A program made the position numbers and the translations under genes. Source: CAILZL01 sp963748005 (lineage in GTDB: Bacteria > Pseudomonadota > Gammaproteobacteria > Steroidobacterales > Steroidobacteraceae). From it: a stretch of 64,000 nt of DNA. The DNA lies in assembly GCA_963748005.1 (NCBI GenBank), contig CAVVHH010000002.1:186001-250000 (forward strand). Direction: 5' to 3'. The first letter of the stretch is position 1; the number at the start of each line of letters is the position of its first letter. Positions 1-8,433 of the stretch are shown here, piece after piece. Below the pieces are notes generated by a model. It had not been told where the DNA came from, made no database searches, and saw nothing but the letters and a program-made list of their open reading frames with translations.

Positions 1-1
1 G

Positions 2-1318
2 TGCGTACTCTACATTCGACCGCACGAATTCCTGCTGGTATTCAGAGGAGTTCCGTTACAACCCGCCTTACTTGCGGTTGCCTTCTTATTCTGGTTAACG
101 CGCCAGCCAAAATCCTTTACCGCACCACAGTTTTATCTGGTTCCGCTACTGGCTTTTATTATGAGCTTTTCGGTACTACTCACCGGATGGGTGGGAGGTG
201 CATTGATTACCCTAGAGGACTTTCTGCCGGTAGTGCTGCTTTTTTTTATGATTTCCACCAGCCTGGACTCCGTAGGAAAATTTCGCTCTACTTTCTTTGT
301 GCTGACCGCGTGCGCCACCTTCATGGCTTTCCATGGCATCAAGCAAGCGCAAACAGGCGTCGGCTTTACCGGCGCAGAAACAATCGATGGCAGAATTACT
401 TATTTAGGGTTTCTCGGGGACCCTAACGATTTGTCAATGTACTTCTTGATGACCCTGCCGTTGTGCATGTATCTCGCGCTATCGAGTAAATCCGTCTTGC
501 TGCGTTACCTGTATCTAATTGGAGCGGGTACGATTATCTACGGGGTATACCTATCTGGATCGCGGGGTGCATTTCTTGGGTTGGCGACAATGCTCGCATT
601 CTACTTTTACCGCCGCCATGGGATCACAAAAAGCATGCTGCTAATTCCAATAGCGTTGATTTTCCTAGCCGCGCTAGCCCCGGGACGAATGCTCAATATC
701 TCCTCTGATGAAGAATCAGCCGCTGGGCGCGTGGAAGCATGGGGAGCCGGTATTGAAATGCTCAAGTCATCCCCACTTTTTGGGGTCGGAAAAGGCAACT
801 TTACAGACCACCACAACTTAACTGCGCATAACTCATTCGTCCTTGCTTTGGCAGAGCTCGGCCTTATTGGCTATTTCGTTTGGTTTGCCAATGTCGGGCT
901 GACTTTGCTAATGAACTGGAAAGTCGCTCACTTGGTTGCTGATACTCCATCAGCAGAAACTAAAATATCTCAAGTAAATTCAACAAGAGCGCGGCTTGGT
1001 AGGGCATCGCTAGCCAAGACGTCCACTCTACTTGGACAAGGCCCCATAACGACACTATCTCATTCTGATGCAGACAAGATCGCGAACGCGCTGCTTTACG
1101 CCTCCATCGGCGGCATTGTCTGCACTCTGTTCCTTAGCCGCAGCTATACACCCTTGCTGTATGCACACTTTGCACTAATTGTTGGGTGTTCAATCAACAA
1201 ACTCGATCGAAAACATCCACCTCCTGTTGTCACCTGGCGCGACAACGCGGCGCTATTGTTAAAAATGTGCGTCGCGTCTGTACTCATTATCTGGTTGGCC
1301 GTTAAATTCTTATCATGA
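2..1318 (+). CDS. O-antigen ligase/polymerase-like membrane protein (5' end outside window)
   Basis: The reading frame is open from the first bases of the window, so the start codon lies upstream. The visible part is 438 residues. It is a polytopic membrane protein with many hydrophobic segments. A long periplasmic-type loop contains SGSRGAFLG and, further on, an AHNSFV motif. These are typical of the O-antigen ligase / Wzy superfamily (Wzy_C, PF04932), where the His-containing loop takes part in glycan transfer from a polyprenyl carrier. The role here is probably polymerisation or ligation of the exopolysaccharide in the inner membrane. The stop overlaps the next start (ATGA), so the two genes are translationally coupled. 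Polymerase and ligase cannot be told apart by sequence reading alone. Confidence 0.8.
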   Translation, partial: CVLYIRPHEFLLVFRGVPLQPALLAVAFLFWLTRQPKSFTAPQFYLVPLLAFIMSFSVLLTGWVGGALITLEDFLPVVLLFFMISTSLDSVGKFRSTFFVLTACATFMAFHGIKQAQTGVGFTGAETIDGRITYLGFLGDPNDLSMYFLMTLPLCMYLALSSKSVLLRYLYLIGAGTIIYGVYLSGSRGAFLGLATMLAFYFYRRHGITKSMLLIPIALIFLAALAPGRMLNISSDEESAAGRVEAWGAGIEMLKSSPLFGVGKGNFTDHHNLTAHNSFVLALAELGLIGYFVWFANVGLTLLMNWKVAHLVADTPSAETKISQVNSTRARLGRASLAKTSTLLGQGPITTLSHSDADKIANALLYASIGGIVCTLFLSRSYTPLLYAHFALIVGCSINKLDRKHPPPVVTWRDNAALLLKMCVASVLIIWLAVKFLS

Positions 1319-2379
1319 CGCCAGCCTTGCCCACCAACTCACTCGCTCATCAGCCCGGCAGGAAGGCTCGGCTCATTGAGGCAATGCCGTCACTGGCAAC
1401 CTCACCCATTCTCCGTAAGCTTCATAACCGCGCCCGCAAAAGTTTGCTGATTCTCGCCTATCACCGAGTTCTACCACCGGAATACCTTAACGACTTTCCA
1501 TTTGACCATGGGCTTGTCAGCGCTACACCAGAGTCTTTCGAATGGCAAATGCAGCTAATAAAGCAGCAAAGGACACCAGTCACACTCGATCACGTTGCAA
1601 AGTACATTGCAGGCGAAGAGGATCTTCCGGAAAAGGCGGTTGTAGTCACTTTTGACGATGGTTACTCAGACAACTACACCTATGCGTATCCGATTCTCAA
1701 AAAACTATCCATCCCCGCCACTATTTTTCTTACAACCGGTTACATCAACACTCGCAAGCTTCTCTGGCATGATCTAGGGCCTTACACGGTATTACGCAGC
1801 ACCAACCTTTCTGTTCCGACGAATAGCGGCAACATTCAACTGAACAGTCGTTCCTCCGAACGAGATCGCCGTAACGCCACTCGGCGATTTTTGTCATACC
1901 TCAAGTCCATTCCCCACAAAGAAGCCATTTGCGTTCTCGACAACTTATCAGCAAGTCGCGGAATCACCCTACCATCCGGTGATCAGGACCGAGCAGCCAT
2001 TCTTTCCTGGGACCAAGTCCGTGAAATGCACGCCAATAGCATCACATTTGGCTCACACACTGTTAATCACGCACTACTTAGTCGATTAAACAGCACTGAA
2101 CTCTTTAACGAATTGCGCAACTCCAAGAGGGAAATCGAGCACCAAATCGGCACTAATTGCGATTTCTTTGCATATCCGGCCGGCAAATCTATTGCATATA
2201 ACTCCAATGCGACAAAAGCCGTTGCTTCTGCTGGATACAAGCTCGCACTGACTTACTCTGGCGGGACCAACTGGCTGCCGCAGCTTAAGCCTTTGCTCCT
2301 AAAAAGGCAGGGCATCGAAATGACTACGTCACGCGATTATTTTAAAGCAATGGTCAATCTTCCGGAGTGGTTTAAGTAG
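1315..2379 (+). CDS. NodB-type polysaccharide deacetylase
   Basis: 354 residues with a complete NodB homology domain. The TFDDG motif at about residues 112-116 supplies the catalytic base and a metal Asp. The SHTVNH motif at about 247-252 supplies the two metal His. An FAYPAG motif follows near 285. The family removes N- or O-acetyl groups from polysaccharides using a divalent metal. A long insert between the TFDDG and His motifs is usual for the EPS-locus subgroup. No clear signal peptide is visible, so it may act on cytoplasmic lipid-linked intermediates. It overlaps the upstream ligase-like gene by four bases. Substrate unknown. Confidence 0.85.
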   Translation: MTPALPTNSLAHQPGRKARLIEAMPSLATSPILRKLHNRARKSLLILAYHRVLPPEYLNDFPFDHGLVSATPESFEWQMQLIKQQRTPVTLDHVAKYIAGEEDLPEKAVVVTFDDGYSDNYTYAYPILKKLSIPATIFLTTGYINTRKLLWHDLGPYTVLRSTNLSVPTNSGNIQLNSRSSERDRRNATRRFLSYLKSIPHKEAICVLDNLSASRGITLPSGDQDRAAILSWDQVREMHANSITFGSHTVNHALLSRLNSTELFNELRNSKREIEHQIGTNCDFFAYPAGKSIAYNSNATKAVASAGYKLALTYSGGTNWLPQLKPLLLKRQGIEMTTSRDYFKAMVNLPEWFK

Positions 2380-2508
2380 CATCACTGAAAGGGCCTGCAC
2401 CGCACTTCCAGACCGCAGGCTGACTGTAATGACCACCTTTAGTCGACAGGCATTTGCCAGCGTAGAATACTGTGCACCATCAGCTCCTTTAATATTCGAG
2501 AACAGGTA

Positions 2509-3603
2509 ATGACTGAAAAACAACTCCGTGTAGGCATTGTTGGTTGCGGCAAGATTGCTGATGCTCACGCGTTTGAAATTAATGCAACTGACGTTGCGAG
2601 AGTTGTAGCCGTCTGCGATCGCGAAGCATTGATGGCGCGACAGCTTGCCGAGCGATTTAACATCGAAAAGTTTTATGATGACCTGCAGACTATGCTCAGG
2701 GAATGCCAGCTTGATGTATTACATATCGCCACGCCCCCGGATTCACATCTACATTTGTGCAGAATTGCATTTGCCGCCAACTGTCATGTTTTTCTTGAAA
2801 AGCCACTCGCCCTCACCGCTACAGATGTTGAACAGATTTATACAGAGGCAGATCGATATGGCCGAATGGTGGCTGTAAACTACCTTTACAACTGGGAATC
2901 CCCATATCTGTCCTTACAAGAGCACATTGCGAATGGCCGCCTGGGTGATGTTGTTCACATTGAAAGCACCTATGGTTACAACCTTGCCGGAGAGTACGGT
3001 CTTGCGGTTCTCAGCGACCCTTATCATTGGGTACATCGCTTGCCAGGCAAGCTGTTCCAGAATGTGCTGGACCACGTACTGTGCAAAGCAGTTCCTCTTA
3101 TGGGTAGCGATACTTTTGAAGCAACCTGTTTTGCAATTCGATCAAGACCCGCAACGGGGAATGCAGTAATCGATGACCTTCCAGATGAGCTTCGCATGAT
3201 GCTCCGATGTGGAAAAGTTACCATGACAGCCTGCATCAGTGCGCATGCCAGACCAGTCACACATACTATGAGGGTATTCGGCACTAAAGATACTTTTGAA
3301 CTCGATTTCGTATCTAGAACCTGCACTCCGATAGTACGTCAGAAATACCCGAGTTCCATCGGCCGGCTAGTCTCCTCATTCGATCAAACCAAGTTATTGT
3401 TCAGAGGTTTTAGAAACAATCTTCGAGCTTTCCGTCGCTACGAATTCTCTTTTTTTTATGGAATGCGTCTGTTGCTACGCTCATTCTATGAGTCCATTCA
3501 TTTCGGATTGCCTCAACCCCAGAATCGTGAACTCATCATCAGGACGGCGCATGCTATCGATCTTGTTATAACGGCCGCACGACCGTTGAACAAAGTAGTT
3601 TGA
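2509..3603 (+). CDS. Gfo/Idh/MocA-family oxidoreductase
   Basis: 364 residues. The N-terminal Rossmann fold starts with VGIVGCGKIA (about residues 8-17), the dinucleotide-binding glycine motif. The EKPLA motif at about 97-101 carries the Lys conserved in this family. The C-terminal half is the usual alpha/beta substrate domain. Such enzymes oxidise or reduce NDP-sugars or inositols with NAD(P), for example at C3 of UDP-uronic acids. The next gene is an SDR epimerase, so the two may act in sequence on one nucleotide sugar. The 129 bases upstream hold no strong promoter that I can recognise. Confidence 0.8.
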   Translation: MTEKQLRVGIVGCGKIADAHAFEINATDVARVVAVCDREALMARQLAERFNIEKFYDDLQTMLRECQLDVLHIATPPDSHLHLCRIAFAANCHVFLEKPLALTATDVEQIYTEADRYGRMVAVNYLYNWESPYLSLQEHIANGRLGDVVHIESTYGYNLAGEYGLAVLSDPYHWVHRLPGKLFQNVLDHVLCKAVPLMGSDTFEATCFAIRSRPATGNAVIDDLPDELRMMLRCGKVTMTACISAHARPVTHTMRVFGTKDTFELDFVSRTCTPIVRQKYPSSIGRLVSSFDQTKLLFRGFRNNLRAFRRYEFSFFYGMRLLLRSFYESIHFGLPQPQNRELIIRTAHAIDLVITAARPLNKVV

Positions 3604-3616
3604 AGTGGCTTAATCT

Positions 3617-4630
3617 ATGACCGTACTATTAACAGGCGCATCTGGTTTCCTGGGTAGGCGAATTGCCTACTATCTTCTAAAGCAGACTAAAGACGAGCTT
3701 CGTCTTTGCACTCGATATGGCCACAGCTCAGCGCTTGATGCACTAATAGATGAAGTAGACGCCGATGTAAAACGCGTCAGGCACGTACCTGTCAATTTGC
3801 TTGACCCGTCTTCGATCCGAACTGCACTTGAAGGCGTTGACACCATTGTTCATGCAGCCGCTGGCACTAAGGGTGGAGTTGCCGACATGTTCTTGAACAG
3901 TGTAATTGGAACAAGAAACCTTCTGGAGGCGATCAAGAATACCTCCGTTAAAAGAGTACTGCTGGTTAGTTCTTTTTCCGTTTACAAAACCGTTGATCTG
4001 CCCAATAAGTCTGTCCTCTCAGAGGACACTGAAACCGAAACAGTTGGGATCAAGAAGGGCGGTTATGCTTATACGAAAGTTCAGCAGGAACGGCTTTTCC
4101 TTGACCTCCAATCAGAGATCAACTTTGAATCAGTCATCGTGCGGCCTGGGGTTTTGTATGGGCCAGGTGGAGGAGCGATGTCTGCTCGTGTCGGCATCAG
4201 GGTGCTGGGCGTCTTTGCCAGTCTGGGCAACAAAACACCACTACCACTCAACCACGTTGATAACTGCGCCAGTGCGATTGTATACGCTCTGAAACATGCA
4301 CCCTCAGGCGCTATATACAATCTTGTGGACGACGAACTACCTAGCTGCGGTCAGTATCTGAAACTGTATCGTAAGAATGTAGAAAAGCTCAGGACTTTTA
4401 GAATTCCATACTTTTTGCTGCTGCTTGGCTCAAAATGGCTGTCCACTTATAGCGCTCGCTCGAAAGGGCAGCTACCTGCAGTATTGACACCCTATGTCGT
4501 CAAATCAATGTACCGCCCACTCCGATATGACAATACCGCCATCAAATCTATCGGCTGGAAGCCAGCAATCAATACAAATGCAGGGCTTCAAGAATTCTTC
4601 TCTTACCTGAGAGGAAACCAGCAATGCTGA
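3617..4630 (+). CDS. NAD-dependent epimerase/dehydratase (extended SDR)
   Basis: 337 residues. TGASGFLG at about residues 6-13 is the NAD(P)-binding motif of extended SDRs. Tyr150 and Lys154 form the catalytic YxxxK, with a VSSFS serine motif before them near 117-121. The family modifies nucleotide sugars by epimerisation, dehydration or reduction. It lies 13 bases after the Gfo/Idh gene, and its last seven bases overlap the following deacetylase start, so all three are probably one transcript. The exact sugar cannot be assigned. Confidence 0.8.
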   Translation: MTVLLTGASGFLGRRIAYYLLKQTKDELRLCTRYGHSSALDALIDEVDADVKRVRHVPVNLLDPSSIRTALEGVDTIVHAAAGTKGGVADMFLNSVIGTRNLLEAIKNTSVKRVLLVSSFSVYKTVDLPNKSVLSEDTETETVGIKKGGYAYTKVQQERLFLDLQSEINFESVIVRPGVLYGPGGGAMSARVGIRVLGVFASLGNKTPLPLNHVDNCASAIVYALKHAPSGAIYNLVDDELPSCGQYLKLYRKNVEKLRTFRIPYFLLLLGSKWLSTYSARSKGQLPAVLTPYVVKSMYRPLRYDNTAIKSIGWKPAINTNAGLQEFFSYLRGNQQC

Positions 4631-5244
4631 AAGGCGCCATTTCCCTCCTCACAGGCCACAAAATCAGATATCGGGGCCCAAGAGATCATAATCAACTGTT
4701 CCTGACGTTCGATGATGGTCCGCACCCTACACATACACCTGCATTGCTGAACGTGCTCGACGCTCACGGAATTCATGCGGTTTTTTTTGTCGTCGGACGT
4801 GAAGCCACCACACACTCAGAGGTCCTCAGATGTGTTCTTGAAAAAGGGCACACTCTAGGCAACCACTCTGTCTCCCATCCACGTATGGATTTAATATCTG
4901 ACGCTGGCAGACACATTGAGTTCGATGGCATGAATCGATTTCTGCAGGAGCTTGACGGAAAGCCGACCCATTTCATCCGTCCGCCATATGGCGGGCTTTC
5001 TCTGAGTTTTCTCGCGCACTTGATGCAATCAGAACACAGAACCTTAATGTGGTCCCGGGATAGCCTCGATTACAAGTACTCCGCGAGCCAGATAGTTGAT
5101 CACTTCAAAAAGCTACCCCCCAATGACGGAGACATAATACTTTTTCATGATGATGGCGGCGCTGCTGCGGAATCACTTGCAACGCTTATTCCAATATGGC
5201 TGTCATCTGGTTATTCGTTTGGATCACCTACAAGTTTAGCTTAA
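4624..5244 (+). CDS. Short NodB-type polysaccharide deacetylase
   Basis: 206 residues, almost only the NodB domain. It has TFDDG at about 28-32 followed by PHP, His80 and His84 in the NHSVSH motif, an RPPYG motif near 118-122, and a late LFHDD motif. All five NodB motifs appear present, so it should be active. It resembles compact chitooligosaccharide or peptidoglycan deacetylases more than the longer enzyme at 1315-2379, so the two probably deacetylate different positions or intermediates. It overlaps the preceding epimerase gene by seven bases. Confidence 0.85.
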   Translation: MLKGAISLLTGHKIRYRGPRDHNQLFLTFDDGPHPTHTPALLNVLDAHGIHAVFFVVGREATTHSEVLRCVLEKGHTLGNHSVSHPRMDLISDAGRHIEFDGMNRFLQELDGKPTHFIRPPYGGLSLSFLAHLMQSEHRTLMWSRDSLDYKYSASQIVDHFKKLPPNDGDIILFHDDGGAAAESLATLIPIWLSSGYSFGSPTSLA

Positions 5245-5284
5245 CTGATTCTCCAAATTCCTCTTACCAACTCAAGAAATTCTC

Positions 5285-5956
5285 ATGAGTCTCGCCAGAC
5301 TAATAGCAAAAGCTCTCAGAAAGCGACCAGGCGAGCTGGTTCTATTTTCCTGTCCGATCCAAATGATACAACAAAAAACCTTGACCAGGATTCTCGACTC
5401 GGCAAGTTTTGCACTACATTCTGGCAAGAGTATATCCCCACTTGCTATTTCTCAGATTCGTTCATACCTGAGCGGCCGTACCCAACTTTCGGGAAACTAT
5501 TTCGGCCTGATACTACACGCGCAGAATGACGAGGAACTTACCTCACTTCTTCATGTTAATGAGTTGTCCGAAATTGGAACCACCATATGCATTCCATTTG
5601 AGAGAATAACTGATTCTAAAGGAGACCATCAAGGCGACCCTACAGCGTTGACGTGGACAACAACTCACATGGCTATCGCTGCGGGATTTGAAATAGGATG
5701 CAGCCTTGTAAATTCTGACTTGTTGCTATCCTTGGATTCCAGTCGTCGACGGACTGAACTGAGCAAATTACGAAGACTTACCGAGAGTCATCTGCAGAAC
5801 CGAGTTCATGCAGTATCTTACCCACCACAAAATGATCAACGAGTGATTCAGGACCTTGCCGCCGCCGGATACAGCGTTGGTTTAGTAGCTGGAAGCGGCC
5901 GTAATTTTCTTCACGATTTATCGCCACTCACACTTTGTTACAGAACCATCAACTAA
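5285..5956 (+). CDS. Deacetylase-fold protein lacking the catalytic motifs
   Basis: 223 residues. Read against the deacetylase at 1315-2379, the secondary-structure landmarks line up but the catalytic residues are gone. The TFDDG strand is replaced by LILHAQND. The GSHTVNH region is replaced by GCSLVNSD, with the preceding TWTTTHMAIAAGFEIG still recognisable. The FAYPAG segment has become VSYPPQ. The frame is intact with no stops, so it is probably a maintained pseudo-enzyme rather than a pseudogene. It may be a structural partner or regulator of the active deacetylases just upstream. The fold assignment is my inference from motif-by-motif comparison. Confidence 0.55.
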   Translation: MSLARLIAKALRKRPGELVLFSCPIQMIQQKTLTRILDSASFALHSGKSISPLAISQIRSYLSGRTQLSGNYFGLILHAQNDEELTSLLHVNELSEIGTTICIPFERITDSKGDHQGDPTALTWTTTHMAIAAGFEIGCSLVNSDLLLSLDSSRRRTELSKLRRLTESHLQNRVHAVSYPPQNDQRVIQDLAAAGYSVGLVAGSGRNFLHDLSPLTLCYRTIN

Positions 5957-6090
5957 CTTGCATACAGATTCACCTAACGAGTGTTTGACTAACATTTTGC
6001 ATTGAATCAGCACTGGGCCTCCAAGAGCATATCATTCCTGATGGCGCCGTGCGCAAGCAACAATACGTCGCCTATTCGAGAATTATTAGC

Positions 6091-7266
6091 ATGCGAATTG
6101 CCTTTGTAACCTCCGTCTTTCCAGTACCTTGGGACCATACTCGTGGACGGCCGGTTTACGAAACAGCCCGCGCGCTTTCTATGAAAGCCGATGTGCACGT
6201 ATTCTTCTGTCGCGCCACCTACCCACAGAAGACCTGGCTACGGCCAAGGGGATTCATCGATGGAAAATTGCCTGAGCACTACAGGCTTCCTGATGTGACG
6301 ATGAGCACTCTTGAGTATCCTGCCCTTCCTGTTGTTTCCAGGCCCCTGAATGGATATGTCAGCGCACACTCGCTGTTTCCCGCCATACGCAATTTTGCTC
6401 CTGATGTTGTATTGGCATATTGGATATACCCTGAGGGCTATGGCGCTTTACGCGCATCCAAGTGGCTAGGTACTCCGTGTGTAATAGGTGCTCGAGGGTC
6501 GGACATCCGTGTTCGTGATCGCATAAGCTCGTACTTCACGAGGGTCGCACTACAAAATGCCAATCATGTATTAACCGTTAGTAACGAACTTCGATCTCAA
6601 GCAATCAATCGTTATGGCGCCAACCCAGAACACGTAACGACAATCCAAAACGGCTGCAACACAGAGATGTTCCGCGTCCGCGATAGATCAGCCACGCGAC
6701 AGTCTTTGGGCCTCAAGATTGGAAACAGACTGATCACGTTTGTAGGTCGCGTCGTAGAAGCCAAAGGCGTTTCAGAACTCGTTCACGCCTTTGCAGACCT
6801 CTGTAAGGAAAATGCAGATCTACAACTGGCGATAGTCGGAGACGGCGTTTATATGGACTCACTCAAAGCACAAATTCGCGACTTAGGTATCGCCAGTCGT
6901 ATACAGCTACCCGGCGCCATGTCACCGTCGCAAGTAGCGCTGTGGATTTCTGCATCAGACCTTGTGTGCCTGCCCAGCTACAGTGAGGGATATCCGAATG
7001 TACTAGTAGAGGCACTAGCAAGCGGCATTCCCGTTGTGGCTACTGATGTGGGTGGAGTACCGGAAATAGTAGACCACGAATGCGGCATTCTCGTGACAAC
7101 AAAGGACCCTATCGCTCTTCGACACGGGCTCCAGTCTGCTCTTGATCGATCATGGGACCCAATCCAACTTGCGTCCCGGTTCGGAAAAAGCTGGAGCGAC
7201 GTTGCAGACGAAACACTGCAGGTATGTAATCAGGTTTTAAACTCGGGACGCAGATCGAGGCAGTAG
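6091..7266 (+). CDS. GT4-family glycosyltransferase
   Basis: 391 residues from the ATG at 6091; an upstream GTG at 6049 is in frame but has no supporting ribosome site. The N-terminus MRIAFVTSVFPVP is typical of GT-B retaining glycosyltransferases. The C-terminal half has the donor-binding region SYSEGYPNVLVEALA with the EX7E arrangement, then GIPVVATDVGG. It transfers a sugar from an activated donor to the growing lipid-linked repeat at the inner face of the membrane. Its last 30 bases overlap the end of the opposite-strand glycosyltransferase gene (tail to tail). Confidence 0.85.
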   Translation: MRIAFVTSVFPVPWDHTRGRPVYETARALSMKADVHVFFCRATYPQKTWLRPRGFIDGKLPEHYRLPDVTMSTLEYPALPVVSRPLNGYVSAHSLFPAIRNFAPDVVLAYWIYPEGYGALRASKWLGTPCVIGARGSDIRVRDRISSYFTRVALQNANHVLTVSNELRSQAINRYGANPEHVTTIQNGCNTEMFRVRDRSATRQSLGLKIGNRLITFVGRVVEAKGVSELVHAFADLCKENADLQLAIVGDGVYMDSLKAQIRDLGIASRIQLPGAMSPSQVALWISASDLVCLPSYSEGYPNVLVEALASGIPVVATDVGGVPEIVDHECGILVTTKDPIALRHGLQSALDRSWDPIQLASRFGKSWSDVADETLQVCNQVLNSGRRSRQ

Positions 7267-8379
7267 CGACTCGTACAGATTCAGATAGTTGTCTGTCATG
7301 CTTGAAACCGAGACACAATTGATGGCCCAAGCTCTCGCATTGTGACCTAGAGCTTGCCGCCTGTCTTGATCACTCGTCAGTCCACTGATAGCAATCCGAA
7401 GTGCGGAATGATCGTTAGAAGGCACCAAGAGCCCTGTCACACCGTCCTGAACAATTTCTGGATTACCTCCAACCGCCGTCGCCACAATCGGCAAACCTAC
7501 TGCCGCCGCTTCCAGTAGAGCAATTGAATGCCCCTCGGAAAGCGACGGCATTGCGAATACATCGAAAGCCGCAAGTATTTCCGGAATATCGTTGCGTTCG
7601 CCCGTAAATACAACCTGGTGACTGATTCCAAGAGCTGCAGCTTTCTCCTGCAAATGCTGGCGGAGCTCTCCATCTCCGACCAAAATCAGGCGAAAGCCGG
7701 GATACTCTCTACATAAAGGCGCTACCGCCTGCATCAGCAACGCATGGTTTTTCACTACGGCTAAACGTCCGACCGCACCCACCACAAACCATTCATCTCT
7801 AAGGCCCAGTCTGCTCCTAGCCATTTGCTTGGTTAAGGGCCCCTGTGCCTGATAGCGGCCCACAGGAATTCCGTTCATGATCACGGCCGCCTTCCTGTCA
7901 GGGACGATGTTGTCTCCAACAAACCGGATTCTGACCTGATCACTCACCATTACTACCACCGCGGTTCGTAGCAAAGAAATTCGAAACAGCTTCTCCCGCC
8001 GGTCTGCTGCATTCTGCGCACCCATGTTGTGACGGGTATTAACAACTATGAAGCGTCTCCAAGCGAATAAAGCCGTCATACAAGTGTAGTAATTGGCGAC
8101 TGGATTGTGCGTATGGATCAAACGATACCCACCGCTTCTAGCGACATCACGAAGCTTGCTCAATACTGCAAAATCAAGTCCTTTTCGCTTTCCGCCACAA
8201 CTAACTCTTATCCCGGCATCGAAAAGCTCTTTGGCAAATGCCCCCTGACTAAACAAGCAAAACACCTCCACAGACCAGCCCCGCCGATGCTGCTCTAGTA
8301 CCAGGTCGCATACCACCCGCTCCAGCCCGCCTCGATCGAGCGACTCGACCACATGTAAAACCCGATTTCTGTTTAACAT
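7237..8379 (-). CDS. GT4-family glycosyltransferase (EpsH1/PEP-CTERM type)
   Basis: 380 residues starting at an ATG. The N-terminus VLHVVESLDRGGLERVV and the LIHTHN motif are characteristic of GT4 enzymes common in exosortase-associated EPS loci (the TIGR03088-like group, from memory). The donor site SLSEGHSIALLEAAA and GLPIVATAVGGNPEIV is complete. It is transcribed against the genes on both sides: tail to tail with the GT at 6091-7266 and head to head with the flippase at 8434, leaving only 54 bases for a divergent control region. Confidence 0.82.
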   Translation of the reverse strand: MLNRNRVLHVVESLDRGGLERVVCDLVLEQHRRGWSVEVFCLFSQGAFAKELFDAGIRVSCGGKRKGLDFAVLSKLRDVARSGGYRLIHTHNPVANYYTCMTALFAWRRFIVVNTRHNMGAQNAADRREKLFRISLLRTAVVVMVSDQVRIRFVGDNIVPDRKAAVIMNGIPVGRYQAQGPLTKQMARSRLGLRDEWFVVGAVGRLAVVKNHALLMQAVAPLCREYPGFRLILVGDGELRQHLQEKAAALGISHQVVFTGERNDIPEILAAFDVFAMPSLSEGHSIALLEAAAVGLPIVATAVGGNPEIVQDGVTGLLVPSNDHSALRIAISGLTSDQDRRQALGHNARAWAINCVSVSSMTDNYLNLYESLLPRSASRV

Positions 8380-8433
8380 TTATAAGCCTATGATTAAGCT
8401 TGCTTTATCTGATTAAGATATACTTTATCAGTT
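8380..8433. promoter_or_regulatory. Short AT-rich divergent promoter region
   Basis: 54 bases separate two head-to-head genes, so at least one promoter should lie here. A TATACT hexamer at 8419-8424 is a plausible -10 box for the plus-strand flippase. No convincing -35 is at the right spacing. No Shine-Dalgarno motif precedes the flippase ATG, so transcription starting near 8431-8434 would give an almost leaderless message. Weak evidence. Confidence 0.3.

Noticed and set aside
1..426. A 141-codon open frame at the left edge
   Set aside because: It overlaps the O-antigen-ligase-like frame, which extends to base 2 and has clear membrane segments; the other frame has no domain features.
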